64,000 bases of DNA from JBCCCJ01 sp039029315 (GTDB lineage: Bacteria; Bacteroidota; Bacteroidia; J057), in contig JBCCGK010000032.1 in assembly GCA_039029315.1 (NCBI GenBank), positions 1 through 64,000 on the forward strand. The letters run 5' to 3'. The stretch's first letter is position 1. The number at the start of each line of letters is the position of its first letter. Of the stretch, positions 7,246-14,984 are shown one piece after another. The notes under the pieces were generated by a model that saw only the letters and a list, made by a program, of their open reading frames with translations, ran no database searches and was not told where the DNA came from. Position numbers and translations under genes: made by a program.

Positions 7246-9639
7246 TTATTGCTTCATCATTTTTTGTCGGTACATCAATCCTTCTTCTGTTCGAAGCTGG
7301 AAGAAGTACACCCCTTCAGCCATCTTGCTGAGGTCTATCTGTTGTCTTAATTCTACGATAGATCCGCCAACTTCAGAATGCACCAATCTCTGTCCTCGGA
7401 TATCGACAATCTCCCATTCGACAGATATGGACCTTGTGAAGCTTGCCTCAAGATGAAAGATCCCCTTACTAGGATTGGGATACAATTGCACCGGTGAAGA
7501 CAGCAGTTTTCTGCCCAGATTGGTTTTGAGAGCAGATGTCTGATCCAGGGGTCTGTTTGTTCCTCCTTCACAATCTCTAATCCGAATTCGATGTCTTACC
7601 CGGCTGATACATCCACTATTCGTGGTGATTTCCAGCATGACAGCATATACCCCATCAGAATCATAGGTGTGGGTGGCAAATTGTTGGGTTGAGGATTGCC
7701 CATCACCAAAATTCCAGCGCCATGAGCTGATGTAGTCAGATGAGCTAGAATAATCTGAGAATTCCATCTGGCAATTGCTGTTCATTCTGACAGCAAAATC
7801 TGCCTTGCAATTCTTCTCACAATCATTGATCACAATCCTTCGTCGAATCCAGCTAATACAACCATCGGTAGTTTTGATTCGAAGAACAACTTTATAGGTT
7901 CCCTCCTCAGCATATTTGTGAATCGGATTCTGCTGAGATGAGGTCTCTCCATCTCCAAATTCCCATTCCCAGTTTTCGACACTTTCCAGTGTCATGTCCT
8001 GGAAGTAAACCAACAGTTTGGATATCTCATATTCAAAATCAGCCTTACATGATTGTTGGCAGTCAGTTATCCTAACCATCTGGCTGACAGTATCTTGACA
8101 ATTACTAGCTGTGGTAATGATCAAATCTACCTGATATCTTCCATTTTCTGGATACCGATGGATCGGATGCCGAAGTGAAGAAACAGCTCCATCACCAAAT
8201 CGCCACTTCCACGAAATGATAGAATCGCTTGAGGTGGACAAATCTCTGAACGCCACTTCACACTTGTTTTTCACATCCGTAAAATTCGCATGACAATGGG
8301 AAGGAGGCGGGCAATGATTGGCAACAACGGTTTTCACAACACTGTCCCGACAACCACTGCTATCCATGATCTTGAGTTTGACCGAATAGGTGCCAGCAGC
8401 CGCATATTGGTGCACTGGATTCGGAGTATGTGCCTGGGTGCCATCCCCAAAGTCCCAGGACCAATGGGTGATCAGGCTACCACTGCTCGGTCCGGAGAGG
8501 TTTTGGAAAAAAATCTTACAACTGTCTCCCTGATGGCTGAAGTCTGCAAAACAAGGTCCGGGAGGCGGGCAATGATTGGCAACAACGGTTTTCACGACAC
8601 TGTCCCGACAACCACTGCTATCCATGATTTTGAGTTTGACCGAATAGGTGCCAGCAGCCGCATATTGGTGCACCGGATTCGGATGATGTGCCTGGGTGCC
8701 ATCTCCAAAGTCCCAGGACCAATGGGTGATCAGGCCAGCAGGGCCAGACTGATTCTGAAAAAAGATTGTACAACTGTCTCCCTGATGGCTGAAGTCTGCA
8801 AAACAAGGTCCGGGAGGCGGGCAATGATTGGCAACAACGGTTTTCACAACACTGTCCAGACACCCATTGCTATCCAGGGTATTCAGAGTGACCGTGTAGG
8901 TTCCTGCTGCGGGATATTGGTGCACTGGATTTGGAATATTTGCATGGGTGCCATCGCCAAAGTTCCATAACCAATGAGTAATGATCTGTCCGGTACTGGG
9001 AGAGGAGATGTCCTGAAAAGAAATTTTACAGCTATCTCCCTGATGGGTAAAATCGGCGAAACAGGGCGTCGGTGGATTCCCTGAACAATGATTCGTTACA
9101 ATGGTTTGAACACTGCTATCCTTGCACCCATTGCTATCGAAAATAAATAGTTTTACATCATAACTTCCAGCAGCTAAATATTGATGAAAAGGAGAGGGTC
9201 CAAGGCCAAAGCTTCCATCTCCAAATTCCCAAAACCACTGGGTAATGGTTTGGCCATTGCTTGGGGTAGACAAGTCCTGGAATTGTAGTTTGCAACTATC
9301 TCCCTGATAACTGAAGTTCGCCACACAGCCACTCACATTGCAGGCCTGAATATAAAGGGTATCATATTGGGTGGTGAAACAACTATCACTGGTTTGGATT
9401 GTCAAGGATACGGCATAGGTCCCTGATGTAGCATAGGTATGCAAGGGGAACTGATGATTGGCGGTTTGTCCATCGCCAAAATCCCAATCCCATGACAGGA
9501 CGGTTCCATTTGTTCCAGCATATCCAATAAAAGAGACATCACACCCATTGTTCGTGGCATCGATTGTTGCAAAACAATCATGTTGCCCATGAACACTGAA
9601 GTGAACAAGAAGCAGTATGGGAATAAGAATAAATCGCAT
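7246..9639 (-). CDS. Secreted multi-PKD-domain protein with T9SS sorting domain
   Basis: A 797-residue secreted protein. Residues 1-18 form a signal peptide. Eight PKD-type Ig-like repeats follow, each with a WxFGDG(T/Q/E) core and a closing HxY motif. The last 80 residues, starting VQLYPNPSKGIFHLEAS, form a typical type IX secretion sorting domain. Each PKD unit begins with a Cys-x-A-(D/N)-F block and holds several further Cys, so the domains are probably disulphide-stabilised. No catalytic domain is visible; the likely role is surface adhesion or spacing. Units 4 and 5 and the boundaries of 3-6 are nearly identical at the DNA level (see the repeat entry). Last gene of the minus-strand secreted-protein run. 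Confidence 0.9.
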   Translation of the reverse strand: MRFILIPILLLVHFSVHGQHDCFATIDATNNGCDVSFIGYAGTNGTVLSWDWDFGDGQTANHQFPLHTYATSGTYAVSLTIQTSDSCFTTQYDTLYIQACNVSGCVANFSYQGDSCKLQFQDLSTPSNGQTITQWFWEFGDGSFGLGPSPFHQYLAAGSYDVKLFIFDSNGCKDSSVQTIVTNHCSGNPPTPCFADFTHQGDSCKISFQDISSPSTGQIITHWLWNFGDGTHANIPNPVHQYPAAGTYTVTLNTLDSNGCLDSVVKTVVANHCPPPGPCFADFSHQGDSCTIFFQNQSGPAGLITHWSWDFGDGTQAHHPNPVHQYAAAGTYSVKLKIMDSSGCRDSVVKTVVANHCPPPGPCFADFSHQGDSCKIFFQNLSGPSSGSLITHWSWDFGDGTQAHTPNPVHQYAAAGTYSVKLKIMDSSGCRDSVVKTVVANHCPPPSHCHANFTDVKNKCEVAFRDLSTSSDSIISWKWRFGDGAVSSLRHPIHRYPENGRYQVDLIITTASNCQDTVSQMVRITDCQQSCKADFEYEISKLLVYFQDMTLESVENWEWEFGDGETSSQQNPIHKYAEEGTYKVVLRIKTTDGCISWIRRRIVINDCEKNCKADFAVRMNSNCQMEFSDYSSSSDYISSWRWNFGDGQSSTQQFATHTYDSDGVYAVMLEITTNSGCISRVRHRIRIRDCEGGTNRPLDQTSALKTNLGRKLLSSPVQLYPNPSKGIFHLEASFTRSISVEWEIVDIRGQRLVHSEVGGSIVELRQQIDLSKMAEGVYFFQLRTEEGLMYRQKMMKQ
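8303..8900. repeat. Near-identical tandem PKD-coding units (258 and 252 bp)
   Basis: The block GGAGGCGGGCAATGATTGG recurs at about 8306, 8561 and 8813, giving periods of 258 and 252 bp; the 6-bp difference is a two-codon loss inside one unit. Long stretches between copies differ at only a few bases, far closer than the other five PKD units of the gene. This indicates recent duplication or gene-conversion-like homogenisation within the coding frame. Confidence 0.85.
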
Positions 9640-9743
9640 AGTGTATATATGTGAAAACTGAAGTCTTGCACATACATAATTTTATTAATGGATATTTCAA
9701 ATGTCGTTTTATGCAATTTCTTAGCACAACTCCCCAAGAAATT

Positions 9744-11288
9744 TTACTTCTTAACCGGAGTAGGTTTTTTATAAAACCAAGCAGGAAAGCCTCCTTCAGG
9801 AGATTGGTCCTTATTTCGATAGAAAAATTGTCTTCCTCTGTCAGGAAGCAGAGGGACTTTCAGGCCATTACTTTCTTCCAAAAGCTTGAACAATTCAGTT
9901 TTCATCTGCTCAACTTCCTTCACATACTCTGGCAATCTGACCAAATTCCGCTGTTCGTCGGGATCATTCCGGACATCATACAACTCATCGGTATCCCAAA
10001 TCCCATGATATCGAATGAACTTGAATCGATCTCCTCTGACAGCCAACACTGTCGGAGTCTGCGGGTAGTTCCACTCCCAATAATATTCGTAAAGCAAAGC
10101 AGAGCGCCACTCAATTGTTTCTCCTCTGGCGATTGGCCAAAAACTTTGACCATCCATAGCTTCCTCCACCGGAACATTGGCAACATCCAGCAAAGTAGCT
10201 GCGATGTCAATGTTGGCTACTACTTCTGACACCTTCGAACTGGCAACCAATCGATCAGGATAATGCATCAAAAGCGGAACACGAATGGAGGCTTCATAAG
10301 CCGTCCGCTTGTCTATCAATCCATGTTCTCCAAACTGAAACCCATTGTCCCCCATATAGACGAGCAGTGTATTTGACAACATATCTTCTTGTTCCAGGTA
10401 GTCAAGTACTCGACCAACATTGTCATCCACAGCAATCAAGGATTCACAGTATCGCTTGTAGTAGGTATCTACCTCAAAGTTGTCCAGATTATATCCATAA
10501 TCTGTCCCATGTCGACTATTTCTTTGGTCCAATAACCAGCGAGGTTTTCCCTCTCTGTTCTCTGTGGTGTTGGCAAAAGTAGGCGGAGGTGTCCAATGTT
10601 CGTGTTTATAGGTATCCCTGTCTTCATCTCTCGGGACAAAGTCAGAGTGCACAGCTTTATGACTGATATACAAAAAGAAAGGATCTTTCTGGTCTTTTCT
10701 GGATTCCAGCCATTCCAGCGCATAGTCGGTTAATTCATCTGTGATGTATCCTTTTTGAGCGACTCGCTTCTGGCCATTGATATTGAATCCATCATATCTG
10801 GTTTGAGGAACCACTCTACTGGTTCCATGTCCATCCGGATAGTAGGTTCCTTGCCCTCTAAATGCGACCCAGTGATCAAAGCCACGCTGGGGTTCATCCA
10901 AATCGCCCATATGCCATTTCCCCACAAAAGCGGTCTCGTAGCCTCCTTGTTGCAAGTATTGCGGAAAGAAAGTCAATGTGGTGTCCACCGGATGATAATT
11001 GTCTACCACACCATGATTGTGTGCATACAAGCCAGTCAGGATAGAGGCACGACTGGGAGAGCATAAAGAAGTGGTCACAAAAGCATTGTCAAATCGAACA
11101 CCATTTTTCACCATGCGGTCCAGATGGGGGGTTTGTAGGAATGGATGTCCCATATTTCCCATTGCATCCCATCTATGGTCATCACACAGAATGAAAATGA
11201 TGTTGGGTCGATCCTGTGCTTGTCCCTCTGTCAAACAGGCAGCACAGATAAGAATAGCTGAAAAAATAATTATAAAACGCAGATTCAT
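9744..11288 (-). CDS. Type I sulfatase (S1 family), exported
   Basis: Hydrolyses sulfate esters, probably on polysaccharides or aryl substrates. The 514-residue protein has an N-terminal signal (1-24, with Cys15 and Cys18 near its end, so a lipoprotein form is possible). FILCDDHRWD at about 32-41 supplies metal-binding Asp residues, and the sulfatase signature CSPSRASILTG (76-86) has Cys76 as the residue converted to formylglycine. GDNGFQFGEHG further on is the usual metal/sulfate-site segment. No formylglycine-generating enzyme is in the window. The stop of an arylsulfotransferase-like gene lies 54 bp upstream on the same strand, an unusual sulfate-removing/sulfate-moving pairing. Confidence 0.92.
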   Translation of the reverse strand: MNLRFIIIFSAILICAACLTEGQAQDRPNIIFILCDDHRWDAMGNMGHPFLQTPHLDRMVKNGVRFDNAFVTTSLCSPSRASILTGLYAHNHGVVDNYHPVDTTLTFFPQYLQQGGYETAFVGKWHMGDLDEPQRGFDHWVAFRGQGTYYPDGHGTSRVVPQTRYDGFNINGQKRVAQKGYITDELTDYALEWLESRKDQKDPFFLYISHKAVHSDFVPRDEDRDTYKHEHWTPPPTFANTTENREGKPRWLLDQRNSRHGTDYGYNLDNFEVDTYYKRYCESLIAVDDNVGRVLDYLEQEDMLSNTLLVYMGDNGFQFGEHGLIDKRTAYEASIRVPLLMHYPDRLVASSKVSEVVANIDIAATLLDVANVPVEEAMDGQSFWPIARGETIEWRSALLYEYYWEWNYPQTPTVLAVRGDRFKFIRYHGIWDTDELYDVRNDPDEQRNLVRLPEYVKEVEQMKTELFKLLEESNGLKVPLLPDRGRQFFYRNKDQSPEGGFPAWFYKKPTPVKK

Positions 11289-11342
11289 CTGATCTATATA
11301 AGTATGTAGTAGTGGTAATCAACAAGGGAAATCCAGAACGCA

Positions 11343-13004
11343 TCAATCTGAACTTGTCTCAGAATAAAAAGACAATGGAATTCGCTCAGCCCCAAACAAG
11401 GTCCATCCTACTGGACTCTCTTCATGTCGAGGCAGCACGCGCAGCTCCCAGACCACGGTTGCTGGAAAGGTGTGTGTATACTCTCGGACCATGGTCCACA
11501 TCCGGAATTGTGCTCTGTTCCACCAATCCATTTCATCGAGATTTGCCTGTGAGACAATGGCGCCATATCCTGCCAGAATATTTCCGGTCTGGGGCAATTC
11601 ACTGACACGCCCCATTGCAACACTGATGATGGGTTCTTCTCCCTCGATTTCAGAGGTCCAGACCTTCCGGGCCGTTCTTTTCTCAAGGTCTATCTCATAT
11701 TCTACCACAAAGCTTGGACTTTTTCGAATATCCACAGTCGTCTCAAATGGTCTTGCCTGATAGTTATTGTTGTTAAAAAACAATAGGTTTCCATTTCTGG
11801 TAAAATGTGGAGAATGCTGATGCCAGGGGGCTTCTCCAGGCGGTAATTGTAAGAGTTTCTCTTCCAAATCCTTTCCCCAAGCTGAAGGTTCTGCGAAAAT
11901 CCATTGGATGTCCCCACTGCTCTTATCCACTTTAATCATCGCACTCTGATAACGAAAGTTCACCAGAAAGGCTTCTTCGCCAGGAACAGCTATTACTGCA
12001 TTGGCATGACTCCAATCTATCACTCCGGGAAATCCACGCCTTTCCCAATACCCACTGAAGGTTTCGTAGCCAATTCGGTAGACTGGCAGATGATCAAAAC
12101 AATTCCATTGATGCACAATCTCCCCATCTGGGGTAAACTCTACTACTATATCTCCCATCACTTGTTGGGTTTTTCTTGGAGCATTGGCATCTCTTCCGCT
12201 TGAATAATAGCCTTCGACCTCCCGATATTCTGAACTGAGTGCCAGGCGGTGCCCATTGGGAAGCAAAGACACATCATGATGGAAAGTCAACGCATCAACG
12301 GGAATCGCTTCCGGGTCTGGTCCTTCATGTCGGTTTTTGGCATACCATTGTGCTATAATATTACCAGCAAAATCTATTTCCCGGATTCGACTGTCTTGAG
12401 TCATATAGGAAATATGGCCATTGGGGAGCAGATCAAAATCACTGATTCGGGAGTCTGTTTTGTAGTACCACAAGACCTCTCCAACTGCATTGATCATGGC
12501 GAGCATACCAAAAGACTTATTGAGTTTGTTGGCATCTGGTACGGAACGCGGGATTTGCCTTCTGGGATTGATGAGTGTCAGCCCTCCTTCCATCTCACTT
12601 GCCTCCAACTGCCCCACAACAATCCTTGGGAATTCTCTGTCTCCCTCAGGCAAGGGGGGAGGGGTGTAGAATACTGGCGATCCAATTGTTGTTTGTTGTC
12701 CTTGTTCATTCTCAAGCTGTATCTCGATGCTGTAGCGATGATTGGGTTTCATCAGCATGAGCAGGTATCCATTCTCCGTTTTCTCAGAAAAATCATAAGT
12801 CAATGCGGATGTCTTGTCTCCATCTGATAAGGAAACAATCACTTTTTGGTAGGGCTTGTCTGTAGAAAAATCCAGATAAGCTGTCAATGGAGCAGCAGAA
12901 TGCGCATTGCTGATGATCTCTGGTGGCTTAGTAAATGAAATGCTCTCCCAGCTTTGGCAAGCCAGAAGACACAAAAGAATTCCAAATAAGCAAAAGGGTT
13001 TCAT
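11343..13004 (-). CDS. Arylsulfotransferase-like lipoprotein (ASST family)
   Basis: Resembles the PAPS-independent arylsulfate sulfotransferases, six-bladed propellers that move sulfate from one phenolic ester to another in the periplasm. It has 553 residues and a lipoprotein signal ending LLAC (Cys16). The His and Arg positions used in that family appear to be present: FHHDVSLLPNGH, SHANAV, FRYQSAMIKVD and QHSPHFTRNGN. The ATG overlaps the stop of the VOC gene upstream (ATGA). The adjacent sulfatase suggests a shared sulfated substrate. An alternative is a non-catalytic propeller lipoprotein, but retention of the His/Arg/Asn set argues against it. Confidence 0.8.
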   Translation of the reverse strand: MKPFCLFGILLCLLACQSWESISFTKPPEIISNAHSAAPLTAYLDFSTDKPYQKVIVSLSDGDKTSALTYDFSEKTENGYLLMLMKPNHRYSIEIQLENEQGQQTTIGSPVFYTPPPLPEGDREFPRIVVGQLEASEMEGGLTLINPRRQIPRSVPDANKLNKSFGMLAMINAVGEVLWYYKTDSRISDFDLLPNGHISYMTQDSRIREIDFAGNIIAQWYAKNRHEGPDPEAIPVDALTFHHDVSLLPNGHRLALSSEYREVEGYYSSGRDANAPRKTQQVMGDIVVEFTPDGEIVHQWNCFDHLPVYRIGYETFSGYWERRGFPGVIDWSHANAVIAVPGEEAFLVNFRYQSAMIKVDKSSGDIQWIFAEPSAWGKDLEEKLLQLPPGEAPWHQHSPHFTRNGNLLFFNNNNYQARPFETTVDIRKSPSFVVEYEIDLEKRTARKVWTSEIEGEEPIISVAMGRVSELPQTGNILAGYGAIVSQANLDEMDWWNRAQFRMWTMVREYTHTFPATVVWELRVLPRHEESPVGWTLFGAERIPLSFYSETSSD

Positions 13005-13636
13005 TTTATTCGAAATATAGTGGCGAAAGAAGAAGAAGGATTCCAGGAGTGTATGGTTTGATAGTCTTGTTTCAAGGCTCGAATTCTCATTCTACCAATG
13101 GTTGGTGTAGAAGAGGGTGTTTCAGGCTTCAATTCTGTTATGCGAGTCAGGTAGGATTGTTTGTCTATTTGAAACTCCAAGAAATCTCCAACTTCAGCTT
13201 CTCCATGTATGCTATTTCCCAACAATTCAATCCCTTTTCCTCGCACCAAATTCGTTTTTGTCAAGGCGATCTGTCCCACCTCCTGATAAGTTCCTTCTTC
13301 CTTCACAATCAGTTTCCTGCCATCTGGGTCTTTGATAATTGCTTGTATTCCATAGTCAGTCATGTGAGGAGAGCGAAGCAGTACACCTCCGAGTTCTACC
13401 CCTGCTTCAAGAAAGCGATCCATTCCTTTCAGTTCGAACCCTAGCTGAACCGAATGGGATTCAAGAGTAGCTTTCTTTGCAGGATAAATTTCAAACACCC
13501 ATCCATCCTTTTCTGTTGAATAATGAAACGGCCCCTTTCCATGCCTGTGATACTCAAAGCTCCAGCCCATCAGCTGATAAAAATCTGCAAGTCGACCAGG
13601 GTTTGTGGTCCGCACTACCACCAAATTGTTCTTCAT
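13001..13636 (-). CDS. VOC (glyoxalase-like) protein with extra C-terminal beta-barrel-like region
   Basis: The N-terminal 115 residues follow the beta-alpha-beta-beta-beta layout of the vicinal oxygen chelate fold (start VVVRTTNPGRLADFYQLMG, end IIKDPDGRKLIV). The remaining 95 residues, including ELLGNSIHGEAEVGDFLEF and a Ser/Thr-Pro linker, look like a small beta-barrel reminiscent of EF-Tu domain 2-type folds; such a pairing is not one I know. No signal peptide, so it should be cytoplasmic, unlike its neighbours. Its stop overlaps the sulfotransferase start by 4 bp, so the two are co-translated. Substrate unknown. Confidence 0.7.
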   Translation of the reverse strand: MKNNLVVVRTTNPGRLADFYQLMGWSFEYHRHGKGPFHYSTEKDGWVFEIYPAKKATLESHSVQLGFELKGMDRFLEAGVELGGVLLRSPHMTDYGIQAIIKDPDGRKLIVKEEGTYQEVGQIALTKTNLVRGKGIELLGNSIHGEAEVGDFLEFQIDKQSYLTRITELKPETPSSTPTIGRMRIRALKQDYQTIHSWNPSSSFATIFRIK

Positions 13637-13697
13637 GGAGAAAAGAGTTCAAATTTTTTACCTGAAAAAAGTAATCTGCAGCTACCATTTTGATCTA

Positions 13698-14951
13698 TCA
13701 CATGAGTATTATTCTTTTTTGAATGATTCGCCCGCCCATTGTTAACTGAATCAGGTATATGCCAGGTGGAAGCTCCCGCACCTTCAGCTGATATAGATTT
13801 GTTCCTTGGAATTTATGCCGAATCCAGGATTTTCCCCTGACATCCAGGAGAGCTATCCCTTGAATGTTCGTTCCTTTTATCCATAGATTCCTATCCAGGG
13901 ATGGATTCGGATACACCTGAACATCCGTCTGAGAGAGGTCTTCTTGAATGGAAGTAGAGGGATCACATACAAAAACATTCGACACTGCCTCATACATTTT
14001 TTTCCAGCCGCTGGCATCTTCGCGCAACCTGCCTTTTTCTTGCTCAACATGAATAAATCTACCACTTGTGCTACCAGCCCCTGTATCACAAGGAGAATCG
14101 CTTCCGTTGAGATATCTTCCTTGTGTATTGGTAAAGCCAATCAATCTGGTCCAGCTCTGATCTATATGAGCAATCTTGAAGCTAAGGACGGGGTCCTGAA
14201 CAGATAATTCTGTTTTGAGGAGACTTGCATAGTCTGTTTGTGGGGTATCTCGTGTTCCATTACTCAGAATCACATAGGGGTCTGTCGATTGTTTGGCGAA
14301 TCCATGGAGCTGGATAAAATTGGAAGTTGGAATCAGGGTGGCTATCGCTTGGGTAGTTGTGTGAAAAGCTGTCAGTTCATTGTGGGCCATATCAGAGATT
14401 CTGTAGGGACCAGAGCCAGAATTGCACACAGAGGTCGATCCATCACAACTGGATTGATCGCTGTGATTGCATCTGTGGGTTCCACTCAGCATCAAGGCTC
14501 TGGCCGACAATCTGACAAAAGCATATACAGCCTCCTTTCCAGTATTGGTATCAAATTTTGGATGCGGCGCTTGCAGCACAAGATCGGCCCTGCAAGGATC
14601 ACTATGAATCACATAGGTTCCCCAAAAATGTTTGGGGGGATTTTTTTCCTCCAGGAGGTAATAGATCCCTGCACTATGAGGCAGTGTGTCCTGGAATTCT
14701 ATCAATTGATAATTCAAGCTATCGGCGATGGTCCTCGCCATTGCCAACTCATTGGACAACATCTTTTTAATGACATTCTCCCAGCTGAGAAGTTCAGCCT
14801 GGGAGGGAGGATCAAAATCATCGCCATTGCTAGTGGGCAGATCGTCAATATATTGATTCAGGTAGCTTTCCAGCACACCTGACATGGATTGTGGCCAACA
14901 CATTCCCAAGAACAGATGGCCATAGAGGCACAAAAGGATCAATCGTTTCAT
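13698..14951 (-). CDS. T9SS-exported protein, possible zinc-dependent amidohydrolase-like enzyme
   Basis: The start is ATG at 14951, giving MKRLILLCLYGHLFLGMC as signal peptide; the frame extends 9 bp further up to a TTG. 417 residues. The last 80 residues, beginning VQVYPNPSLDRNLWIKG, are a T9SS sorting domain. The middle has APHPKFDTNTGKEA, SGTHRCNHSDQSSCDG, HNELTAFH and QLHGFAKQS. This spacing of His/Asp/Glu recalls N-formylglutamate amidohydrolase or poly-gamma-glutamate hydrolase-type zinc enzymes, but I cannot confirm it. Four Cys lie in the GTHRC...SVC loop. It is 24 bp upstream of... the amylase gene precedes it by 33 bp on the same strand, so it is probably co-transcribed. Confidence 0.75.
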   Translation of the reverse strand: MKRLILLCLYGHLFLGMCWPQSMSGVLESYLNQYIDDLPTSNGDDFDPPSQAELLSWENVIKKMLSNELAMARTIADSLNYQLIEFQDTLPHSAGIYYLLEEKNPPKHFWGTYVIHSDPCRADLVLQAPHPKFDTNTGKEAVYAFVRLSARALMLSGTHRCNHSDQSSCDGSTSVCNSGSGPYRISDMAHNELTAFHTTTQAIATLIPTSNFIQLHGFAKQSTDPYVILSNGTRDTPQTDYASLLKTELSVQDPVLSFKIAHIDQSWTRLIGFTNTQGRYLNGSDSPCDTGAGSTSGRFIHVEQEKGRLREDASGWKKMYEAVSNVFVCDPSTSIQEDLSQTDVQVYPNPSLDRNLWIKGTNIQGIALLDVRGKSWIRHKFQGTNLYQLKVRELPPGIYLIQLTMGGRIIQKRIILM

Positions 14952-14984
14952 AAACGACAATCTAGCCAGAAAGATCTAGATAGT

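Noticed and set aside
8303..8900. Regular repeats considered as a CRISPR array
   Set aside because: The period is about 255 bp and the repeats are in frame with PKD domains of one protein; no short repeat/spacer pattern is present.
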